Source: Verrucomicrobiia bacterium
GTDB lineage: Bacteria; Verrucomicrobiota; Verrucomicrobiia; Limisphaerales; UBA11358
Assembly (NCBI GenBank): GCA_031290985.1
Contig: JARLJW010000085.1
Location: forward strand, 1-42,765
DNA length: 42,765 nt
Direction of reading: 5' to 3'
Under the pieces are notes generated by a model. It had not been told where the DNA came from, ran no database searches, and saw only the letters and a list, made by a program, of their open reading frames with translations. Shown here one piece after another: positions 1 through 6,799 of the stretch. A program made the translations under genes and the position numbers. Position 1 is the stretch's first letter. Each line of letters starts with the position of its first letter.

Positions 1-12
1 AAGTGGCAACCG

Positions 13-52
13 CCAGCTTCCAGCGGGCGGATATCCGCCCGCTGGAAGCTGG
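13..52. repeat. Perfect 40-bp palindrome
   Basis: Two 20-base arms (13-32 and 33-52) are exact reverse complements with no spacer, centred on the gat/atc junction. The sequence can form a GC-rich cruciform or hairpin. No T-run follows on either side, so an ordinary terminator is not obvious. It looks like one member of the GC-rich inverted repeats scattered between genes here (compare 6652-6755 and 20621-20639). Confidence 0.8.
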
Positions 53-143
53 TCACCCTTGAATCAAATGTGTAACCTGTAACCAACCTAGTGTTACCCA
101 TGTATTGAACCATATGTGTTACCTATGTTCTGACTGCGCCCGG

Positions 144-197
144 CCATTCGGCATTCGGCATTCGTCATTCGTCATTCGCCATTCGTCATTCGTCATT
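144..197. repeat. Tandem ATTCGNC short-unit repeat
   Basis: The motif cattcg recurs every 7-8 bases about seven times (units such as attcggc, attcgtc, attcgcc). Related tracts occur at 684-749 (attcgg/cttcgg with gattt), at 3484-3511 and, on the opposite strand, at 24361-24385 inside a coding gene. This appears to be a dispersed low-complexity repeat family of the host genome. It creates spurious open frames, so the upstream part of any reading frame through here should not be taken as protein. Confidence 0.75.
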
Positions 198-398
198 TTA
201 CCCCCTCATCCATCCATTCATTCACTGACTCATTCGCCGGCCGCCTTGCCATCACCCCACGTGCCCCGGCGGCCGTCCGCCAGGACCTTCACGTCGACAA
301 CTTTGATGCTGCTTTTACGCCCGGTTTATTGTATCTCAATCGTCATCAGAAGCACGGCACGGATCAGCTCAGCCATCAGCAGCAACCCTGAAAATCCC

Positions 399-674
399 TT
401 GAATAAAAGCAAATCTTCCGACATACGGCCCGAACATCAACTGCTTGTCCGGGTATTGATCGTGGCCGCCGTATTTATCACCGCCCTGACAGTGATGCTG
501 TTTATCGGCGCGCTTCAGGATAAAAACCCACATCCCGATTCCGCCGCCACGCCCACACCAGCCGATGCCGGAAACCAGCCGGCACCGGCGAAATCGAACC
601 TCCAAAACAGCGACGTCACCAATCTGTTCCTGGATCTGCCCGTCTTCGCCGCCACCAATCCGGTCCCACATTAA
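399..674 (+). CDS. Small single-pass membrane protein, unknown
   Basis: This is an unrecognised protein of about 91 residues if it starts at the TTG at 399. It has a short polar N-terminus, one hydrophobic segment (about residues 16-38, rich in V/I/A/L/F) and a Pro/Ala-rich tail after the membrane (residues 42-65), ending in a short hydrophobic stretch. The frame is open further upstream to an ATG at 306 and beyond, but that part crosses low-complexity repeat and has a composition unlike a protein, so I placed the start at 399. No Shine-Dalgarno site supports either choice. It probably lies in the inner membrane with the tail outside. Function unknown. Confidence 0.4.
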   Translation: MNKSKSSDIRPEHQLLVRVLIVAAVFITALTVMLFIGALQDKNPHPDSAATPTPADAGNQPAPAKSNLQNSDVTNLFLDLPVFAATNPVPH

Positions 675-683
675 TACCCGGCG

Positions 684-749
684 CCTTCGGGCTTCATCAT
701 TCGGATTTCTTTCGGCCTTCGGATTTCGGATTTCGGCCCTTCGGATTTT
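684..749. repeat. CTTCGG/ATTCGG-type short repeat between convergent genes
   Basis: This is a run of ttcgg-containing units (cttcggg, attcgga, cttcgga, ttcggat). It lies between the end of the small membrane protein and the 3' end of the next minus-strand gene, whose stop codon is right at its edge. It is related in flavour to the tract at 144-197. Confidence 0.6.
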
Positions 750-1677
750 ATCCGCGCCCCGCCGCAAACACATCAAAGCGCTCCCCATACTGCGCCAGAT
801 AATACGCCGGGTACGCCCGCTTGAACACCAGCACCGGCAGCAGCACCACCATCGCCACCACCATCCCGATCGCCGTGCTCAACACCAGTTGAAACAGCAC
901 ATACAAGACGAACTTCCAAAAATTCGCCGTGAGCAGCCCGAAAAATTCGCCCCACACCGACAGGCAGCTCCCGCCGCGCAGAAACATGATCGGCACCACA
1001 AAATCCACCAGAAATTTTCGGACCAGCGCGAACGCCAGCGACAACACGAAAAATCCCGCGCCCAGCCCCACCACCGGCAGCACCCGGGCAAAACTCACCT
1101 CCTGCGCCAGCACCATCTGCAGGATCAGCACCGCCATGAACACCAGCAACGGCAGCAGCAGGACCAGGCCGGCCAGGCCCACCACCACGCGGAACCGGAA
1201 CAGGCTGTTCGCCGGCCGCGCAAACTTCGCCCACGGCACCTCCACCTCCGCCACCTCCCGCGCCACGCAATGCAGGAACATGAACTTGCCCCGGCAGTTC
1301 AGCCACAACAGCAGCAGCCACAACCCCGTCGCCAGCACCACCAAGATCGCCGCCACCGGCACGATCCACCCGATGTTCTCCAGCACATAATCCTTTGCCT
1401 GAAAATAAAAATGCCGGAAATCCGCCAGCGTCTGCCCGTTGTTGTGATGAGTGTTGTAATTATAATTCCCGTTGAAGCCCGGGAAACCGTTGAACCCGCC
1501 GCCGCCGCCGCCCGCCTCCCCCAACCCCGCCAGCCACGCGCAAAAGCCGATCCCGATCCATTTCCCGAGATTAAACGGCCGGAACAACATCTGTTTCACC
1601 CGCTCATACGCCGGCTCGATCGCCACCGTCACACTGATCTCCGGCCCCCGCCCCGTGGGAAGTGGTTGAATGGTCAT
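748..1677 (-). CDS. Multi-pass membrane protein with Gly-rich loop
   Basis: This 309-residue protein has about five or six hydrophobic segments: around residues 38-52, 103-128, 163-190, 198-220, 233-252 and 268-292. A Gly/Asn/Phe-rich loop lies at residues 56-80. It resembles the uncharacterised membrane proteins of the DUF7544 type that occur in Verrucomicrobia and archaea, but I assign that only tentatively. No catalytic motif is visible. It starts 6 bases after the stop of the SBBP-repeat gene on the same strand, so the two are probably co-transcribed. Function unknown; it should sit in the inner membrane. Confidence 0.6.
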   Translation of the reverse strand: MTIQPLPTGRGPEISVTVAIEPAYERVKQMLFRPFNLGKWIGIGFCAWLAGLGEAGGGGGGFNGFPGFNGNYNYNTHHNNGQTLADFRHFYFQAKDYVLENIGWIVPVAAILVVLATGLWLLLLWLNCRGKFMFLHCVAREVAEVEVPWAKFARPANSLFRFRVVVGLAGLVLLLPLLVFMAVLILQMVLAQEVSFARVLPVVGLGAGFFVLSLAFALVRKFLVDFVVPIMFLRGGSCLSVWGEFFGLLTANFWKFVLYVLFQLVLSTAIGMVVAMVVLLPVLVFKRAYPAYYLAQYGERFDVFAAGRG

Positions 1678-1683
1678 GATTTT

Positions 1684-3360
1684 TCAAGGCGACAGGTGCA
1701 GCCGGTAGTAAACCCGGTCACCCGTCGGGGGTATGAGTTGGTAAGTCCGGCCCATGCCGATGATGCTTCCAAAGACATTGGCATTCGTCCACGTGATGAA
1801 GTTCGTTGAACATTCCACCCAGGCGTTGGCGGAACCGACCTGGAGCCACGGCCACGAAACCACCACCATGCCCGATGCTCCGGTCACGGAATTTTCAACG
1901 CCGACCTGCAGCACCGGGTACCCCGGGTCCAGCTTGCCCACGAACAGGTCCAGATACGCATTCGTCGCCGCAATGGAACCGAACCACACATTCGTGCCCA
2001 TCGTCCAACCCGTCACGTATGGCACACCCTTGGCATCCACCGCCACGCCCCACGCCCGTTGATCCGCAATGCCCAACGTTTGGAACACCCGCATCACGTT
2101 GCCGTTGGCGTCAAACTTGGCCACAAAGGCATCCGCGCTGCCCGCGTAAAAATTGGTGTCCGAGTTGGCCAGGGTCACCCCGCCCTGCCCGTCGGAATTG
2201 AACACCAGGTTCGTCCCGAGGAAAAAGCCGGTGATATAGCAGTTCCCCACCGGATCCACCGCCAGCGCCGTGCTGCCCACCGACCAGTCGCCGTGCACCG
2301 CCCAGGCCGACAACGGATCGCCGTTCCGGTTCAGCACGGCCACAAAAATATCCCCGTACGGCACGCCCTTGGTGTTGGTCAACGTGGTGGCGCCAAAGAC
2401 GACGTTGGAACTCATGAACGTCCCGGTGACATAACAATTCGTGTTTGGCCCGATGGCCAGGTCCGCCCCGGCATCAATGTCCAGCCCGCCATATTCCTTG
2501 GCCCAGAGCACGTTGCCGGCTGGATCGTATTTCGCCACCACGATGTTCTGGCACGTGTTCGTCCCCTTCACCGCAAACGTAAAATTGCCGAACGCCGCAT
2601 TGGTGCTGCGAATGTTGGCCAGCAGGTACACCTGGCCCGCCGCGTCCAGCGCCAGACCCGCCGCGCCGTCCGCGTCGTTGCCACCGGCCTGCCGGGCCCA
2701 GAGCAGATTCCCGGTGGCATCATACTTGAGCAGCAGCGCATCCCCGTAGCCCTGGCCGGCCAGGTTCGTGCCGCCAAAATTATTCGTGCCCCGGAAACTC
2801 CCCGCCACATATACATTCCCCGCCGCATCCACCGCCACCCGCGCGCCGCTGGAACTGTAGGTCGAACTGCGCGGACTGTCCGCCCACAACAGGTGGGCCG
2901 CCGCATCAAACTTCGCCACAAACAACGAGGAATTTCCCGACGGCGCATGGTTGGTCAACGTCAACGCGCCGATGTAAAAATTGGTCGAGTCGAAATAGCC
3001 CGTCACATAACAATTATGCTGGGCGTCCACCGCGATGCCCCCGCCCCGGTCATCATTCGTCCCGCCAAGCTTCACCGCCCAGACCACGTTGCCGGCGGAA
3101 TCATATTTCACCACGAATACGTCCCAGGTGGGATAGGCCGTCCGCAGCGTGTTCGTGAGCACGATGCCGCCGAACGGACAGTTGCTGGAATTAAACCCGC
3201 CGATGATGTAACTGCTGCCTGCGTCATCCACCACGATCTGCCGGCTCACCTCGGCATTGTTGCCACCCGCCGTGCGCAACCATTGGAAATCCCCTGCGGC
3301 TGCCATGGCCTGGCAGAGCCCCGAAAAAAGCAGCAGCATTCCCCACACACAGGCCTTCAT
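1684..3360 (-). CDS. Secreted SBBP-repeat beta-propeller protein
   Basis: This 558-residue exported protein begins with a clear signal peptide (residues 1-20, ending AMAAA). About eight repeats of roughly 55 residues follow, each built on phrases like VAVDAAGNVYVAGSF and KYDATGNLLWA. That is the SBBP (beta-propeller repeat) pattern, which folds into blades. The last 80 residues are a different module with phrases STNFITWTNA and a terminal RVYYRLHLSP. The same type of tail is found on other secreted proteins here (8700-13001, 36266-38989 and the remnant at 3514-3720). It is likely surface or extracellular; binding or scaffolding is inferred, no enzyme motif is seen. The downstream membrane protein follows after 6 bases. 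Confidence 0.85.
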   Translation of the reverse strand: MKACVWGMLLLFSGLCQAMAAAGDFQWLRTAGGNNAEVSRQIVVDDAGSSYIIGGFNSSNCPFGGIVLTNTLRTAYPTWDVFVVKYDSAGNVVWAVKLGGTNDDRGGGIAVDAQHNCYVTGYFDSTNFYIGALTLTNHAPSGNSSLFVAKFDAAAHLLWADSPRSSTYSSSGARVAVDAAGNVYVAGSFRGTNNFGGTNLAGQGYGDALLLKYDATGNLLWARQAGGNDADGAAGLALDAAGQVYLLANIRSTNAAFGNFTFAVKGTNTCQNIVVAKYDPAGNVLWAKEYGGLDIDAGADLAIGPNTNCYVTGTFMSSNVVFGATTLTNTKGVPYGDIFVAVLNRNGDPLSAWAVHGDWSVGSTALAVDPVGNCYITGFFLGTNLVFNSDGQGGVTLANSDTNFYAGSADAFVAKFDANGNVMRVFQTLGIADQRAWGVAVDAKGVPYVTGWTMGTNVWFGSIAATNAYLDLFVGKLDPGYPVLQVGVENSVTGASGMVVVSWPWLQVGSANAWVECSTNFITWTNANVFGSIIGMGRTYQLIPPTGDRVYYRLHLSP

Positions 3361-3483
3361 AGATTCACTTATTAAATCGCCGGCCCGGCGGCAGTCAAAC
3401 TAATAATTTGGCGGGGGACGAATTAGTGAGTTATGGGGGCGGTTGAACCCGGAAACCGGAATCTGCAACGAGCAACACCCCGC

Positions 3484-3511
3484 CCATTCGTCATTTGTGA
3501 TTCGTCATCCG
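3484..3511. repeat. ATTCGTC-type repeat beside the gene remnant
   Basis: attcgtcatttgtgattcgtcatc, same family as 144-197 and 24354-24385. It ends two bases before the stop codon of the remnant at 3514-3720 and may mark the breakpoint. Confidence 0.55.
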
Positions 3512-3513
3512 CG

Positions 3514-3720
3514 TCAGGGACTCACCACCCGATAGTACCGGTTCGGAAAACTGCCGGCGTTGGTATCGGTGAAGCTAAACGAACTGCCGGGCGGGTTCGT
3601 GGCGATGGTCACCCACCACGATGGGTCACCGATATTTGCGGTCGCCTGGATCAACGTCGTTTGCACTGCGCTCGCCTGCACCGTGAATTGGAAGCCTCCG
3701 GCGGGCTCCGTGCATGAATG
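3514..3720 (-). pseudogene. 3' remnant of a secreted-protein gene (C-terminal tail only)
   Basis: The minus strand keeps about 60 codons reading GFQFTVQASAV, then IQATANIGDPSWWVTIATN, then FTDTNAGSFPNRYYRVVSP and a stop. This is the C-terminal beta-sandwich tail typical of the large exported proteins in this window, but the body of the protein is gone. Upstream (above about 3720) the frame runs into unrelated residues with no signal peptide. A short open frame extends to an ATG at 3762, but I do not believe it is a functional small gene. A short ATTCGTC-type repeat abuts the stop codon at 3484-3511. Likely a deletion or recombination scar. Confidence 0.55.
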
Positions 3721-3802
3721 GGGCGTGTTTTTAATCCTGCCAAGTGATGACGTGGGCGGCAATTCACGCGGCGACCGGGCATTCGCTGGCCTTCATTCAC
3801 AT

Positions 3803-3820
3803 ATGGGGTGAACACCCCAT
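3803..3820. promoter_or_regulatory. 8+8 bp palindrome upstream of cytochrome operon
   Basis: Arms atggggtg and caccccat are exact reverse complements with a 2-base centre. It lies about 210 bases before the first cytochrome gene and about 80 bases beyond the remnant at 3514-3720. It could be an operator for the operon or just a hairpin; no T-run follows on either strand. Confidence 0.3.
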
Positions 3821-4026
3821 GGCACTTGGCCGACTTCGATGCTCATACTCACCGAACCGTTCCAAAACCAGACCAAAAAACAAAAGATGTCCAAGTTATT
3901 ACTAAGGACGGTTGGTCTTGGGAAAAGCCATTAACGTAATTTATGTCCAGTTAAGCCAAAGTCGTTGTCCCCAAGTCCGTGTTTCAGAAAGCCAGTCAAG
4001 CCAGCGCCCATCAAACCGAAAGTGAT

Positions 4027-4392
4027 ATGAAAAAATCCAATCCGGCTAAAAAATCCATTCCGCTCACCGTCACCACCTTGCTGGCGCTCCTGCTGGCCGG
4101 CGGGGCGACGACCAGCATTCGCGCCGACGACGCCAAACCCGACGCGCCCGCCGCCACCAACGTGGTCAGCGCCGCCGCCGCCCCGGTGACCGCCAAAGCC
4201 GCCCGCGCCCCGCTCACCGGTGCCGAGCTCTACTCGATGCACTGCAACCGGTGCCACCCCGAACGCTATCCCACTGAGCGGACCGCCGCCCAGTGGAAAA
4301 CCATCATGCTCCACATGCAGGTGCGCGCGAGCATCCCCGCCAAGCAATCCCGCCTCATCCTGCAATACCTCCAGGAGAACAGCGGACGTTAA
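4027..4392 (+). CDS. Secreted monoheme cytochrome c
   Basis: This 121-residue protein has a basic N-terminus, a hydrophobic export segment (about residues 11-30, probably cut near IRA-DD) and an Ala/Pro-rich linker. A small C-terminal haem domain follows: CNRCH at residues 73-77 binds haem c covalently, with Met97 (HMQVR) the likely second axial ligand. Length after cleavage is about 88 residues, normal for a small class I-like carrier. The start at 4027 is preferred over an ATG at 3979 because the export signal follows directly. It is the first gene of a three-gene operon: the porin gene begins 27 bases after its stop, then a diheme cytochrome. Likely a periplasmic electron carrier working with those partners (inference from context). 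Confidence 0.85.
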   Translation: MKKSNPAKKSIPLTVTTLLALLLAGGATTSIRADDAKPDAPAATNVVSAAAAPVTAKAARAPLTGAELYSMHCNRCHPERYPTERTAAQWKTIMLHMQVRASIPAKQSRLILQYLQENSGR

Positions 4393-4419
4393 CCGGCCAA
4401 CCCACCACTCGAAATACGC

Positions 4420-5757
4420 ATGAAAACCAACCAGAAGACCAGCCGCTTGCTGTTCGGACTCGTCGCCGCCGGCTGCGCCCTCGGCGCCGCCCATCCCCCG
4501 TCCGCCCGGGCCACGGTCAGTGATGAAGATTTTAACGCGCTGAAAGCCATGGTTCAGCAGATGAACGGGCAATTGCAGTCGCTGAAGGCGACCAACCAGG
4601 CGGATCAAGAAATCATCGGGCAGTTGCAACAGAAGCTCGTCGAAACCCAGCGCACCGCCGTCGAGGCGCAGCAAAACAGCATCGCCGCCACCCAGATCCA
4701 GGCCGCCCCGCGTGCCCCGCTGGATGAAGCCACCGTGAACCACAACTTCCAGATCCTCGGCGACGCGGAGTTTCAGTACGGCAAGACGGACGGCCAGAAC
4801 GGCTCCTTTTTGCTGGCCGATTTTGCGCCCATCTTTCTCTATCGCGGCGGCGACAACATCCTGTTCGAAGCCGGCTTTGATTTCATCCTGCAAAACAACG
4901 CCCCCAACAGCAGCGGCTACACCACCACGGTCAACTTGAGCTTTGCGCAACTGGATTATGTCTTCAATGACTACATCACCCTGTGCGCGGGCAACTTGGT
5001 GCTGCCCTTGGGCACCTACAGCGAACGCTCGGCAGGCTGGTTGAACAAGTTTCCGGACAGCCCGCTCGCGGTGGGCCTGATTCCCGGCACCGGCATCGGC
5101 GCCGAACTGCGCGGGGCCATACCGCTGGGTGAATACGGCAACATTCTCAATTACTCCGTCTACGGCGTGAACGGCCCCGGCTCGTCCGACGGCCTCGGCA
5201 ATGACAGTTCGCTCGACGTCGGCGGAAATGTCGGACTTACCTCCGATGGTCGGATGGCCAATCTTCACAAAAACCTGGTCGGTGGCGGACGGTTGGCGGT
5301 CTTTATGCCGTTGTTCGACAAACCCCGTTACGACCTGGAAGTGGGCCTCTCCGCCCAATCCGGCGAATGGGATAATGCCGGCAGCCATCTCTATACCGCC
5401 GGCGTGCTGGATGCCGCCCTGCATCTTGGCCCCAATTTTGAAGCCAAGGGTGAATATATCCTGAGCCGCTTCGGTACTGATAATGTGGGCATGGTCAGCC
5501 AGTCCGGCTGGTTCGTGCAAGCCGGCTACAAACTCGCCGGCTTGAACTTGGAATGGCCCGTCATCAACAATGTGGAACTCGTGGGCCGCTACGATACCCT
5601 GCGCGACGGGGCGAACACCACCGACCGTTACACCGCTGGCTGCGTTTATTACCTCACCACCGCCCTGCTCTTCGAGGGCGATTATGAAATCATCCGCAGC
5701 TCCGACTCCACCCAACCGCGCAACCAGCTCATTTTGCAGATGTCGTATGGATTCTAA
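4420..5757 (+). CDS. Outer-membrane porin with N-terminal coiled coil
   Basis: This 445-residue protein has a signal peptide (about residues 1-31, ending ARA). A predicted coiled coil follows (about 36-85, heptad-like Q/L/E pattern, LQSLKATNQADQEIIGQLQQ). The remainder is a beta-barrel with alternating hydrophobic strands and a C-terminal aromatic residue (MSYGF), the usual outer-membrane insertion signal. The architecture fits OprO/OprP-like or OprB-like porins of Gram-negative bacteria; the coiled coil may contact peptidoglycan. The gene sits between two c-type cytochrome genes with gaps of 27 and 21 bases. That suggests a functional link between the barrel and haem proteins, either substrate entry or electron passage across the outer membrane. 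No haem motif occurs in the porin itself. Confidence 0.85.
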   Translation: MKTNQKTSRLLFGLVAAGCALGAAHPPSARATVSDEDFNALKAMVQQMNGQLQSLKATNQADQEIIGQLQQKLVETQRTAVEAQQNSIAATQIQAAPRAPLDEATVNHNFQILGDAEFQYGKTDGQNGSFLLADFAPIFLYRGGDNILFEAGFDFILQNNAPNSSGYTTTVNLSFAQLDYVFNDYITLCAGNLVLPLGTYSERSAGWLNKFPDSPLAVGLIPGTGIGAELRGAIPLGEYGNILNYSVYGVNGPGSSDGLGNDSSLDVGGNVGLTSDGRMANLHKNLVGGGRLAVFMPLFDKPRYDLEVGLSAQSGEWDNAGSHLYTAGVLDAALHLGPNFEAKGEYILSRFGTDNVGMVSQSGWFVQAGYKLAGLNLEWPVINNVELVGRYDTLRDGANTTDRYTAGCVYYLTTALLFEGDYEIIRSSDSTQPRNQLILQMSYGF

Positions 5758-5778
5758 CCCGACCGGAATCAAGCAACC

Positions 5779-6570
5779 ATGAACACCCTCTCATTTCCAA
5801 ACCGGCCCGGGCGTTCCCACCGGAAAACCATCGCGGTCGCCGCCGCGCTCGCCTGTCTGTTCCTCAGCCAGGCGGGCGCCGCGGACACCACCAGTCAGGC
5901 ACCCACCTATTTGGGCGACATCCAGCCCATCTTCATGGCCAGTTGTTCCCGCTGCCATAATCAATCCACCCGCTTCGTCTACAACTGGCTGGATTATCAG
6001 ACCGCCTACGCCGACCGCTGGGAAATCAAGCGCCGCTTGTGGGATAGCTGGAAGGGCTCCTACTACAAGGAAGCCATGCCCATCGCCAACAGCCCGGAAT
6101 CCCTCGCGCTCACCGATGCCGATCGCGAGACCATCCGCAAATGGGTGGATGCCGGCAGTCCGCGCGGCGTCGCGCCAGCGAACGATGGTGCCAAAACCAA
6201 GGCCGAGCGCATCCAATTGGGCCACCGGCTCTTCGTCATTTGCGCCGCGTGCCATCAACCGACCGGACGCGGCCTGCCCAACCTCTTTCCGCCCCTGGCC
6301 GGATCCGACTACTTGAACGCGGATAAAAACCGCGCCATCCAGATCGTCATCGGCGGACGGCGCGGCGACGTGATCGTCAACGGGTTGAAATTCAACAACA
6401 ACATGCCGGCCTTCCCCCTGTCCGACCAGGATGTCGCCAATGTGCTGACATACGTCTACAACTCCTTCGGCAACTCCGGCCTCGAGGTCACGCCGGAAGA
6501 CGTGAAGGCCGCCCGCGCCCAGGCACCCGCGCCGTCCACGCAGCCCGCCGCGAAAAGCGCTTTCGAGTAA
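5779..6570 (+). CDS. Diheme cytochrome c
   Basis: This 263-residue exported protein has a signal peptide of about 35 residues ending QAGAA. Domain 1 carries CSRCH (residues 56-60), with a possible Met ligand in EAMPI (Met100). Domain 2 carries CAACH (155-159) followed by GRGLPNLFPPLAGSDY, VNG and NNMPAF, where Met209 is the likely ligand. This is the classic class I cytochrome domain found as an electron-entry module in oxidoreductases. An Ala/Pro-rich tail ends the protein. It is the third gene of the cytochrome-porin-cytochrome operon and is followed after 21 bases by a strong terminator. Probably periplasmic or outer-membrane associated; the redox partner is not encoded in this window. Confidence 0.87.
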   Translation: MNTLSFPNRPGRSHRKTIAVAAALACLFLSQAGAADTTSQAPTYLGDIQPIFMASCSRCHNQSTRFVYNWLDYQTAYADRWEIKRRLWDSWKGSYYKEAMPIANSPESLALTDADRETIRKWVDAGSPRGVAPANDGAKTKAERIQLGHRLFVICAACHQPTGRGLPNLFPPLAGSDYLNADKNRAIQIVIGGRRGDVIVNGLKFNNNMPAFPLSDQDVANVLTYVYNSFGNSGLEVTPEDVKAARAQAPAPSTQPAAKSAFE

Positions 6571-6591
6571 GGTTAAACTGCACGTGTTCAC

Positions 6592-6620
6592 AGGCGGCTG
6601 GGAAACCAGCCGCCTCTTTT
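6592..6620 (+). terminator. Rho-independent terminator of cytochrome/porin operon
   Basis: A perfect 10-bp GC-rich stem (6592-6601 with 6606-6615) closes on a GAAA tetraloop and is followed by cttttatttt on the plus strand. It lies 21 bases after the diheme cytochrome stop codon. Confidence 0.9.
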
Positions 6621-6651
6621 ATTTTCCGGTCCACCGTTGTAAATCGGCGGA

Positions 6652-6755
6652 GCGCGGGTCTGTGACCCGCAGGAACTTTGTCAGACATTCGGCTTTCGGA
6701 CGAGGCGAACACATCCTGGATAATTGGAACATTCCTGCGGCTCACAGACCCGCAC
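6652..6755. repeat. Long inverted repeat (23-base arms, 58-base centre)
   Basis: The left arm 6652-6674 (gcgggtctgtgacccgc core) and the right arm 6733-6755 are reverse complements at about 20 of 23 positions. The element lies between convergent genes, just past the operon terminator. Each arm also has internal self-complementarity. It has the layout of a small non-autonomous or REP-type element; no coding capacity inside. Confidence 0.6.
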
Positions 6756-6765
6756 CCACGCCCCC

Positions 6766-6799
6766 TCTCAACTCTCAACTCTCAACTTTCAACCATCAA
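6766..6799. repeat. CTCAACT tandem 7-bp repeat
   Basis: Four to five copies of ctcaact-like units (ctcaact, ctcaact, ctcaact, ttcaacc, atcaac) run directly into the stop codon of the MFS transporter gene (6796-6798 on the minus strand). Another low-complexity tract type of this genome. Confidence 0.65.

Noticed and set aside
3931..5772. 613-codon open frame on the minus strand
   Set aside because: It lies opposite the porin and cytochrome genes, has Gly/Val/His-rich composition with no motif, and starts without context; a shadow of GC-rich coding DNA.
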